Source: Heliomarina sp018223035 (GTDB lineage Bacteria > Pseudomonadota > Alphaproteobacteria > Rhodobacterales > Rhodobacteraceae). From it: a stretch of 64,000 bases of DNA. The notes under the pieces are model-generated. The model saw nothing but the letters and a program-made list of their open reading frames with translations. It made no database searches and was not told the DNA's origin. Each line of letters begins with the position of its first letter. The stretch's first letter is position 1. The position numbers and the translations under genes were made by a program. Positions 16,962-24,484 of this stretch are shown here, piece by piece. The stretch spans positions 124,001 to 188,000 of the forward strand of contig JAAEZD010000007.1 of assembly GCA_018223035.1 (NCBI GenBank), read 5' to 3'.

Positions 16962-18332
16962 ATGAAAAACGTTTTTGGAATGGCCGTCGCAGCGAGCTTC
17001 GTGATCGCGGGTAGCGCCTCGGCCGAGATGCTGGACGTCGAAAAGGACGAGCTCACATTTGGCTTTATCAAATTGACCGACATGGCGCCGCTCGCCGTGG
17101 CGTATGAAAACGGCTACTTCGAGGACGAGGGTCTGTTTGTCACGCTGGTCGCTCAGGCCAACTGGAAAGTGCTGCTAGACGGGGTGATCGACGGCACGCT
17201 CGATGGGGCGCACATGCTCGCCGGTCAGCCGCTCGCCGCCACCATCGGTTATGGCACCGAGGCGCATATCGTAACGCCTTTCTCAATGGACCTGAATGGC
17301 AACGGCATCACCGTTTCCAATGAAATCTGGGAGCAGATGAAGCCGAACGTCCCGACGATGGAGGATGGCCGCCCACAGCACCCGATCTCTGCCGCCGCGC
17401 TCAAGCCGGTGGTCGAAAGCTACAAGGATCAGGGCAAGCCCTTCAACATGGGCATGGTTTTTCCGGTTTCGACCCACAACTACGAACTCCGCTACTGGCT
17501 GGCAGCGGGCGGTCTTGAGCCCGGTTATTATTCGGATGACAACATTACCGGCCAGATCGGCGCCGACGTGATGCTGTCGGTGACGCCGCCGCCGCAGATG
17601 CCCGCCACGATGGAGGCCGGCACGATCTATGGCTACTGCGTGGGTGAGCCGTGGAACCAGCAGGCCGTGTTCAAGGGTATCGGCGTACCGGTCATCACCG
17701 ATTACGAACTCTGGAAGAACAACCCCGAAAAGGTTTTCGGCATGTCCGCCGAATTCGTCGAGGAAAACCCGCAGACCGCGCTCGCCGTGACCAAGGCGCT
17801 GATCCGCGCCGCGATCTGGCTCGATGAAAACGACAACGCCAACCGCGCCGAAGCGGTCGAGATCCTGTCACGCTCGGAATATGTCGGCGCGGATGAAGAG
17901 GTGATCGCGAACTCGATGACCGGCACCTTCGAATACGAAAAGGGCGACACCCGCGACGTCCCGGATTTCAACGTGTTCTTCCGCTACAACGCGACCTATC
18001 CCTTCTATTCGGACGCGATCTGGTACCTCACCCAGATGCGCCGCTGGGGCCAGATCTCCGAAGCGAAATCCGACCAGTGGTATTTCGACACCGCCGCCAG
18101 CGTCTACAAGCCCGCGATCTATCTCGAAGCCGCGCGCATGCTGGTCGACGAAGGTCTCGCGGACGAGGCCGATTTCCCATGGGACAGCGATGGCTTCAAG
18201 GCACCGACCTCGGCCGAGGACGTGATCGACGGTATTCCCTACGACGGCCGTCAGCCCAACGCCTATCTCGACAGCCTGCCGATCGGCCTGAAGGGCGACC
18301 AGAAAGTCGTCGGCAATCAGGTCGAAGGCTAA
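16962..18332 (+). CDS. nrtA: Nitrate ABC transporter substrate-binding protein
   Basis: A 456-aa NrtA/CmpA-family binding protein with a Sec signal (MKNVFGMAVAASFVIAGSASA). It delivers nitrate or nitrite to the NrtB-NrtC membrane complex. No lipobox is seen, so it should be soluble in the periplasm. I chose the second ATG (16962) because GGGA lies about 8 bases upstream and it gives the cleaner signal peptide. ATG 16953 is the alternative. Expression should depend on NasT-mediated readthrough of the leader terminator immediately upstream. Confidence 0.93.
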   Translation: MKNVFGMAVAASFVIAGSASAEMLDVEKDELTFGFIKLTDMAPLAVAYENGYFEDEGLFVTLVAQANWKVLLDGVIDGTLDGAHMLAGQPLAATIGYGTEAHIVTPFSMDLNGNGITVSNEIWEQMKPNVPTMEDGRPQHPISAAALKPVVESYKDQGKPFNMGMVFPVSTHNYELRYWLAAGGLEPGYYSDDNITGQIGADVMLSVTPPPQMPATMEAGTIYGYCVGEPWNQQAVFKGIGVPVITDYELWKNNPEKVFGMSAEFVEENPQTALAVTKALIRAAIWLDENDNANRAEAVEILSRSEYVGADEEVIANSMTGTFEYEKGDTRDVPDFNVFFRYNATYPFYSDAIWYLTQMRRWGQISEAKSDQWYFDTAASVYKPAIYLEAARMLVDEGLADEADFPWDSDGFKAPTSAEDVIDGIPYDGRQPNAYLDSLPIGLKGDQKVVGNQVEG

Positions 18333-18341
18333 GCCTGAAAC

Positions 18342-18366
18342 GCCCCCGCGCGCGCCGCGCGGGGGC
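18342..18366 (+). other. Very stable GC hairpin between nrtA and nrtB
   Basis: An 11-bp perfect stem (18342-18352 with 18356-18366) with a 3-nt loop starts 10 bases after the nrtA stop. No T-tract follows. Such stems after binding-protein genes usually protect the upstream mRNA from 3' decay, so the binding protein is made in excess over the permease. The function is inferred. Confidence 0.6.
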
Positions 18367-18374
18367 ACCGCCAG

Positions 18375-18401
18375 CCCGCCAATCCCGCCAATCCCGCCAG
18401 T
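18375..18401. repeat. Three tandem 9-bp repeats upstream of nrtB
   Basis: CCCGCCAAT occurs at 18375 and 18384, and a third copy with one change (CCCGCCAGT) at 18393. They sit between the nrtA hairpin and the nrtB ribosome-binding site. No role is evident. Copy number may vary between strains. Confidence 0.6.
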
Positions 18402-18426
18402 CTCCGACCCACAAGGACTTGGATCC

Positions 18427-19509
18427 ATGACCGCCATTGACCCGCAAGCACTGCATGACGAAGCGCGCGAGGCCCGCCGGGCGCGCACCTTCACCCGCAT
18501 CAACAAGGCCGATACCTGGTTCCAGGTGCTTGGTCTTTCCTGGATGACGCCGATCCTCAAGGCCGCCGCCGGTGACAACCCGCGCGCCCAGGCCGCCGAA
18601 GTCTGGCGCCTGCTTGGTGTACCGCTTCTGGCCATCGTGCTTTTCCTCGCCGCTTGGTCGGCCCTTTCGCCCACCGTCCAGACCTCGCTTGGCGCCATTC
18701 CCGGCCCAGCCCAAGTCTGGGAGCAGGCGGTGAACCTGAACGAGGACGCGATCCGCGAGCGCAAGAAAGAGGCGGCGTTCTACACGCGTCAGGACGAACG
18801 CAACGCCAAACTGATCGAGGCGGGCAAGGAAGATCGCGTCAAGATCCGCACCTACACCGGCAACCCAACCTATTATCAGCAAATCTGGACTTCGATCAAA
18901 ACCGTGTTCTTCGGCTTCCTGATCGCCGCCCTTATCGCCATCCCGCTTGGCATCCTCGCCGGTCTCAGCGCCACCGCCAACGCGGCCATCAACCCGCTGA
19001 TCCAGATTTTCAAACCGGTCTCGCCGCTGGCATGGCTGCCCATCGTGACGATGGTTGTCTCGGCGGTCTACGTCACCAATGACGGCTGGTTCACCAAATC
19101 CTTTCTGGTCTCGGCCATCACCGTGACGCTCTGCTCGCTCTGGCCGACGCTAATCAACACCGCGCTGGGCGTTGCCTCGATCGACAAGGATCTGGTCAAC
19201 GTCTCCAAGGTGCTCAAGATGAACACCTGGACCAAGATCACCAAGCTGGTCCTGCCCTCGGCCCTGCCGCTAATCTTCACCGGGCTGCGCCTGTCCCTTG
19301 GTGTGGGCTGGATGGTGCTGATCGCCGCCGAAATGCTCGCCCAGAACCCCGGCCTTGGCAAATTCGTCTGGGATGAATTCCAGAACGGCTCGTCGCAATC
19401 GCTCGCCAAGATTATGGTCGCCGTCTTTACCATCGGCATCATCGGCTTCCTGCTCGACCGGGTCATGTACGCGATCCAGTCCGCCTTTACCTACTCGGCG
19501 CAGCGGTGA
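18427..19509 (+). CDS. nrtB: Nitrate ABC transporter permease
   Basis: A 360-aa inner-membrane permease of the NrtB/SsuC (BPD transport) type. A soluble N-terminal extension of about 55 residues is followed by one membrane segment (about 62-80) and the core permease domain from about 155, including the ATPase-contacting loop around AAEMLAQNPGLG. An insert between them (105-150) is hydrophilic and lysine-rich. AAGGA lies 9-10 bases upstream of the ATG. The stop overlaps the start region of the ATPase gene, so translation is coupled. Confidence 0.92.
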   Translation: MTAIDPQALHDEAREARRARTFTRINKADTWFQVLGLSWMTPILKAAAGDNPRAQAAEVWRLLGVPLLAIVLFLAAWSALSPTVQTSLGAIPGPAQVWEQAVNLNEDAIRERKKEAAFYTRQDERNAKLIEAGKEDRVKIRTYTGNPTYYQQIWTSIKTVFFGFLIAALIAIPLGILAGLSATANAAINPLIQIFKPVSPLAWLPIVTMVVSAVYVTNDGWFTKSFLVSAITVTLCSLWPTLINTALGVASIDKDLVNVSKVLKMNTWTKITKLVLPSALPLIFTGLRLSLGVGWMVLIAAEMLAQNPGLGKFVWDEFQNGSSQSLAKIMVAVFTIGIIGFLLDRVMYAIQSAFTYSAQR

Positions 19510-19514
19510 GCGGT

Positions 19515-21191
19515 ATGAGCATCCTCAGCTTCAACAACGTCTCCAAGGGCTTCGGCGAAGGCACCAACCGTGTCGAAGTTCTGCGCGACATCACCCTCGA
19601 TGTCCGCGAGGGCGAATTCCTCGCCATCCTCGGATTTTCCGGCACCGGGAAATCCACCCTGATGAACATGATCGCGGGCCTGCAGAAACCCGATAGCGGC
19701 ACTGTCACCTTCAAGGGCAAGCCGATCACCGAACCGGGGCCGGAACGCGGGCTGGTGTTTCAAAGCTACTCGCTGATGCCTTGGCTCACGGTCGCGGGCA
19801 ATGTCGCTCTGGCGGTCGATGCGGTGTTTCCCAAGCTTTCGAAAAAAGAGCGCGCCGACAAGGTGGCCCATTACGTACAGATGGTCGGCCTCAGCCACGC
19901 GATGCACCGCCGCCCGTCCGAGCTTTCGGGCGGTATGCGCCAGCGCGTCGCGGTCGCCCGGGCGCTGGCCATGAACCCCGAGGTTCTGCTGCTCGACGAA
20001 CCGCTCTCGGCGCTCGATGCGCTGACCCGTGCCAACCTCGCGGACGAAATCCTGCATATCTGGGAACAGGATAAAAAGACCTGCATCCTGATCACCAATG
20101 ACGTGGACGAAGCGATCCTGCTGGCCGACCGCATCGTGCCGCTCAATCCCGATGGCACGCTGGCCGATCCGGTCGAGGTGAAAATCCCGCGCCCCCGCGA
20201 CCGTCACGACATGAATGACGACGAGAGCTTCAAGGCGCTGCGCGCCCGGGTGACGAAATACCTGATGGACGTGGGCATCGAGGCCAAGGTCGAAGGCACG
20301 CGGCAACTGCCGAATGTCACCCCGATCCATGGGGTTCCGGCCGCGGTGGCCGAGGCGCAGGAGGGTCTGATCGAGGACCGCTTCCTCGACTTCTCGCAGC
20401 TTCACAAGGTCTACCCGACGCCAAAGGGGCCGCTCACCGTGGTCGAGGATTTCGATCTCAAGGTCAATCGCGGCGAATTCATCTCGCTGATCGGGCATTC
20501 CGGCTGCGGGAAGTCCACCGTGTTGACCATGGCCGCCGGTCTGAACGCGATCTCGAAAGGCGCGATCAAACTTGATGGCCGCCATGTCGAAGGCGCCGAT
20601 CCCGAACGCGCCGTGGTGTTCCAGTCGCCGAACCTTTTCCCGTGGCTCACCGCCAAGGAGAACGTCGCCATCGGCGTGGACAAGGTCTATCCAAAGGCTA
20701 GTCAGGCCGAACGTCAGGATGTGGTCGAATACTACCTCGAACGGGTGGGGCTTGGCGATGCGATGGACGCCAATGCGGCCTCGATGTCGAACGGCATGAA
20801 ACAGCGCGTCGGCATCGCGCGGGCCTTCGCGCTCTCGCCGAAACTGCTGCTGCTCGACGAACCCTTCGGGATGCTCGACAGCCTCACCCGCTGGGAGTTG
20901 CAAGAGGTGCTGATGGAGGTCTGGTCCCGCACCAAAGTCACCGCGATCTGCGTCACCCATGACGTGGACGAAGCGATCCTGTTGGCCGACCGCGTGGTCA
21001 TGATGACCAACGGCCCGCAGGCCACCATCGGCCGGATCGTCGATGTCGATCTGCCCCGTCCCAGGACCCGTGGCGCCCTGCTCGCGCACCCGGATTACTA
21101 CCGTTACCGCAAGGAAGTGCTCGATTTCCTTGAGGAATATGAACATGGCGCCAAGCCAAAGCCGAAACCGGCTTCGATTGCAGCGGAGTAA
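19515..21191 (+). CDS. Nitrate transporter ATPase with two fused ABC domains
   Basis: A 558-aa protein carrying two complete ATP-binding cassettes, so one gene replaces the usual NrtC plus NrtD pair. Cassette 1 (about 1-250): Walker A GFSGTGKST, signature LSGGMRQR, Walker B LLLDEPLSALD. Cassette 2 (about 295-545): Walker A GHSGCGKST, Walker B LLLDEPFGMLD. Its signature reads MSNGMKQR, with Asn in place of the first Gly of SGG. The NrtA-like regulatory domain of cyanobacterial NrtC is absent. A GTG three codons upstream (19506, overlapping the nrtB stop) is the alternative start. Confidence 0.92.
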   Translation: MSILSFNNVSKGFGEGTNRVEVLRDITLDVREGEFLAILGFSGTGKSTLMNMIAGLQKPDSGTVTFKGKPITEPGPERGLVFQSYSLMPWLTVAGNVALAVDAVFPKLSKKERADKVAHYVQMVGLSHAMHRRPSELSGGMRQRVAVARALAMNPEVLLLDEPLSALDALTRANLADEILHIWEQDKKTCILITNDVDEAILLADRIVPLNPDGTLADPVEVKIPRPRDRHDMNDDESFKALRARVTKYLMDVGIEAKVEGTRQLPNVTPIHGVPAAVAEAQEGLIEDRFLDFSQLHKVYPTPKGPLTVVEDFDLKVNRGEFISLIGHSGCGKSTVLTMAAGLNAISKGAIKLDGRHVEGADPERAVVFQSPNLFPWLTAKENVAIGVDKVYPKASQAERQDVVEYYLERVGLGDAMDANAASMSNGMKQRVGIARAFALSPKLLLLDEPFGMLDSLTRWELQEVLMEVWSRTKVTAICVTHDVDEAILLADRVVMMTNGPQATIGRIVDVDLPRPRTRGALLAHPDYYRYRKEVLDFLEEYEHGAKPKPKPASIAAE

Positions 21192-21259
21192 GTTAATGAC
21201 CCTAACGCTTTCTCAACAATTTGGGTGTTTGCTCGCGCCGTCACGGCTGGAGTGCGCGC

Positions 21260-21664
21260 ATGACCCCCGAGGAAATCAAGGCTTTGCAAGCGAATTTTGC
21301 GCGCGTCTACCCGGTCAAGCACAGCGTCGCCAAATCCTTCTACGACAAGCTTTTCGACCTGGCACCCGAAGTGCGGGATCTGTTCCCCGAGGATATGCGC
21401 GCGCAGCGGGAAAAACTGGCGGATACGCTGGCGTTTATCGTCAAGCACCTGAACCAGCCGGACAAACTGGAACTGGCCGTGGCCAGCATGGCGCGACGGC
21501 ACGTCGGCTACGGTGCGGTTTCCGTGCATCTGCCTGTGGTTTGCGCGGCACTTCTCTACGCGCTCGAGGAGCAATCCGCCGGGAAAATGACGCGCAAGGA
21601 ACACGATGCCTGGGCCAAGGCCTATCAGAATATCTCGGATCTGATGGTCGCGGAACTGCCCTAG
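21260..21664 (+). CDS. Single-domain bacterial globin within the nas operon
   Basis: A 134-aa globin like Vitreoscilla haemoglobin or the globin part of flavohaemoglobin, without the FAD/NAD reductase domain. The expected proximal haem ligand is His in ARRHVGYGA (about residue 84), followed by the LPVVCAALLYAL helix. GGAG lies 7 bases before the chosen ATG. The frame is open 13 codons further. Position between the nitrate transporter and nitrite reductase suggests it removes nitric oxide formed as a by-product of nitrate/nitrite reduction. A similar globin in the Bradyrhizobium nitrate assimilation cluster has that role. Confidence 0.88.
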   Translation: MTPEEIKALQANFARVYPVKHSVAKSFYDKLFDLAPEVRDLFPEDMRAQREKLADTLAFIVKHLNQPDKLELAVASMARRHVGYGAVSVHLPVVCAALLYALEEQSAGKMTRKEHDAWAKAYQNISDLMVAELP

Positions 21665-21713
21665 TAGCTGATACGATCCGCACCCGCAGCCCTCTCGGGA
21701 CGGGAGGTGCGGC

Positions 21714-24152
21714 ATGAGACAGAAACTCATTGTGATCGGCGCCGGGATGGCCTCGGGCCGGATGATCGAACATTTGGTCGAAACCAACCCTGATGCCTAT
21801 GACATCACCCTTTTCAACGCGGAGCCGCGCGGCAACTACAACCGCATCATGCTCAGCCCGGTGCTCTCCGGTGAAAAGACCTATGAGGAAATCGTCACCC
21901 ATGACGACGCATGGTATGCCGCGCATGGTGTGACCTGCCGGTTCGGTGAGCGTGTCGATCATATCGACTGTGCAGCGAAAACCGTCACCGCCGCCAATGG
22001 CGACGTGCTGCCCTATGACAAGCTGGTCTTTGGCACCGGCTCGAACCCCTTTATCATCCCGCTGCCGGGCCATGATCTGGAAGGCGTGATTGCCTATCGC
22101 GATCTCGAAGATACCCAGCGCATGATGTCCATGACCTCCGGCAACAAGGTCGTCGTGATCGGCGGCGGGCTGCTTGGGCTCGAGGCTGCCGCCGGCATGG
22201 CCTCGCGGGGTGCCGAAGTGACCGTGGTTCATATCATGGGGCACCTCATGGAACGCCAGCTTGACGAGGCGGCGGGCTATCTGCTGCGCAAAGCGCTGGT
22301 AGACAAGGGCATCTCCGTGCGCTGTAGCGCAAACTCCAAGGAGATCCTCGGTGAGAACGGCCATGTCAGCGCGCTCTTGCTCGACGATGGCACCGAACTG
22401 CCTTGCGACCTGCTGGTCATGGCCGTCGGCATCCGTCCCAACACCAAGCTCGCCGCCGATAGCGGACTGGCCGTCGGTCGCGGCATCCACGTGGACGACC
22501 AGATGGTGACCTCGGATGAGGATATTCTCGCCGTCGGTGAATGCGTTGAGCACAACGGCGCGATCTTCGGCCTCGTCGCGCCGCTTTACGATCAGGCCAA
22601 GGTGGCCGCTGCCACCCTGCTGAACGAAGCCGCCGCCTTTGAGCAGAAAGAGCTTTCGACCAAGCTCAAGGTGACCGGCTGCGATCTCTTCTCGGCGGGC
22701 GATTTCGCCGAAGGCGAGGGGCGCGAAGACATCGTGTTCCGCGATCCCGGCCGGGGCGTCTATCGCCGCCTCGTAGTCGAGGAAAACCGCATCGTCGGCG
22801 CGGTCATGTATGGCGACACGGCCGACAGCAACTGGTTCTTCGGCCTGATCCGGGACAAGACGGATATCGCCGAGATGCGCGAAATGGTGATCTTTGGCCC
22901 CGCCTATCAGGGAGGTGCCCCGCTGGACCCTTTAGCGGCCGTTGCAGCCTTACCGCCTGAGGCGGAAATCTGCGGCTGCAACGGCATCTGCAAGGGCAAG
23001 ATCGTCGAAGCGATCGAGGGAGGCGCGACTGATCTTGGCGCGGTCCGGGCGGTCACCAAGGCAAGCAACTCTTGCGGCACCTGCACCGGTCTCGTTGAGC
23101 AGGTGCTGGCCGTCACGCTGGGCGACGATTTCGTCCTGCCCACGGCCCAGCCGATCTGTGGCTGCACCGATCTCACCCACGAGGACGTGCGCCGCATGAT
23201 CAAGAGCCAAGCGCTGAAATCCATGGCTGCGGTCTGGCAGGAATGCGCGTGGAAAACCGTAGATGGCTGCCATGTCTGCCGCCCGGCGCTGAACTATTAC
23301 CTGCTCGCGGACTGGCCGATTGAATACAAGGACGACCCGCAAAGCCGGTTCATCAATGAACGCAAACACGCCAACATCCAGAAGGACGGCACGTTTTCGG
23401 TTGTGCCGCGCATGTGGGGCGGCATCACCAACGCCCGCGAGTTGCGTGCCATCGCCGATGCGGCGGACAAGTACAACGTGCCGACCGTCAAGGTTACCGG
23501 TGGCCAGCGCATCGATCTTCTAGGCGTCAGGGGAGAGGACCTGCCCGCCATGTGGGCCGATCTGAACGCGGCGGGCATGGTTTCGGGCCACGCCTATTCC
23601 AAGGGGCTGCGCACGGTGAAAACCTGTGTCGGCACCGACCACTGCCGCTTTGGCACGCAGGACAGCACCGGGCTTGGCATCAAGCTTGAAAAGGCGCTTT
23701 GGGGGTCATGGACACCTCACAAGGTCAAGATGGGTGTTTCGGGCTGCCCCCGGAACTGCGCCGAGGCGACCTGTAAGGATGTCGGCATCGTCTGTGTCGA
23801 CAGCGGCTACCAGATCGGCGTCGGCGGCGCGGCGGGCATGGACCTCAAGGAAATCCAGCCGCTGGCGCAGGTCGCAACCGAGGAAGAGGTGACGGCGCTC
23901 ACTATCGCCTTTGTCCAGCTTTACCGCGAAAACGCCAAGTATCTCGACCGGCCCTACAAGTTCATCTCCAAGGTAGGGCTCGACTGGATCAAGGAACGCA
24001 TCGTCGATGATCTTTCCGAACGTGCCGCTTTGGTTGAACGCTTCGGGGTCTCGCAAAGCGTCTACCAGATCGACCCGTGGGCCGAACATGCCCAGACAAA
24101 AGCGGAAACTTATCAACCGCTTGCCAATCTTACGCTGGAGGCGGCGGAATGA
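21714..24152 (+). CDS. nirB: Assimilatory NADH nitrite reductase, large subunit
   Basis: An 812-aa NirB/NasB that reduces nitrite to ammonium in the cytoplasm. In order: FAD domain (VIGAGMASGR at the N-terminus), NADH domain (VVVIGGGLLGLEAAAG), two BFD-like 2Fe-2S segments (CGCNGICKG with CGTC; CGCTDL with CHVC), then the ferredoxin-like half domain and the sirohaem/4Fe-4S domain with ligands in CVGTDHC and CPRNC. Length and domain order are normal. It overlaps nirD by 4 bases. The sirohaem cofactor is supplied by the cysG product at the end of the operon. Confidence 0.95.
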   Translation: MRQKLIVIGAGMASGRMIEHLVETNPDAYDITLFNAEPRGNYNRIMLSPVLSGEKTYEEIVTHDDAWYAAHGVTCRFGERVDHIDCAAKTVTAANGDVLPYDKLVFGTGSNPFIIPLPGHDLEGVIAYRDLEDTQRMMSMTSGNKVVVIGGGLLGLEAAAGMASRGAEVTVVHIMGHLMERQLDEAAGYLLRKALVDKGISVRCSANSKEILGENGHVSALLLDDGTELPCDLLVMAVGIRPNTKLAADSGLAVGRGIHVDDQMVTSDEDILAVGECVEHNGAIFGLVAPLYDQAKVAAATLLNEAAAFEQKELSTKLKVTGCDLFSAGDFAEGEGREDIVFRDPGRGVYRRLVVEENRIVGAVMYGDTADSNWFFGLIRDKTDIAEMREMVIFGPAYQGGAPLDPLAAVAALPPEAEICGCNGICKGKIVEAIEGGATDLGAVRAVTKASNSCGTCTGLVEQVLAVTLGDDFVLPTAQPICGCTDLTHEDVRRMIKSQALKSMAAVWQECAWKTVDGCHVCRPALNYYLLADWPIEYKDDPQSRFINERKHANIQKDGTFSVVPRMWGGITNARELRAIADAADKYNVPTVKVTGGQRIDLLGVRGEDLPAMWADLNAAGMVSGHAYSKGLRTVKTCVGTDHCRFGTQDSTGLGIKLEKALWGSWTPHKVKMGVSGCPRNCAEATCKDVGIVCVDSGYQIGVGGAAGMDLKEIQPLAQVATEEEVTALTIAFVQLYRENAKYLDRPYKFISKVGLDWIKERIVDDLSERAALVERFGVSQSVYQIDPWAEHAQTKAETYQPLANLTLEAAE

Positions 24153-24484
24153 GCGACTGGATCGATATCGCCCCGCTCGACGATGTGCCCCAGCGCGGTG
24201 CAAGGGTGGTCAAGACCCGCGCGGGCTGCGTTGCGGTGTTCCGCACAGCCGATGACTCGGTCTTTGCGCTCGACAACACCTGCCCGCACAAGAAGGGCCC
24301 GCTGGCCGAGGGCATCGTGCATGGCGCCGCCGTCACCTGTCCGTTGCACAATTGGGTCATCTCGCTTGAAACCGGGCGGGTTCAGGGGCCGGACGAAGGG
24401 CAGGTGACCACCTATCCCGCGCGGGTCGAAAACGGCCGCATCCTGCTGGACGGTGCGTTCCTGCCCGCCCGTTCGGCGGCATGA
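24149..24484 (+). CDS. nirD: Nitrite reductase small subunit, intact Rieske ferredoxin
   Basis: A 111-aa NirD/NasG protein. Unlike the enterobacterial NirD, which lacks cluster ligands, this one keeps both Rieske motifs: CPH (in NTCPHKKGP) and CPLH (in VTCPLHNW). It should therefore bind a 2Fe-2S cluster. In Paracoccus, NasG of this type carries electrons from the NADH-oxidising NasB to both nitrate and nitrite reduction. The same scheme fits here because no separate NADH reductase for NasA is encoded nearby. It overlaps its neighbours by 4 bases on each side. Confidence 0.93.
   Translation: MSDWIDIAPLDDVPQRGARVVKTRAGCVAVFRTADDSVFALDNTCPHKKGPLAEGIVHGAAVTCPLHNWVISLETGRVQGPDEGQVTTYPARVENGRILLDGAFLPARSAA

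Noticed and set aside
19491..21146. 551-codon open frame on minus
   Set aside because: Antisense to the double ABC ATPase gene, with no recognisable protein features.
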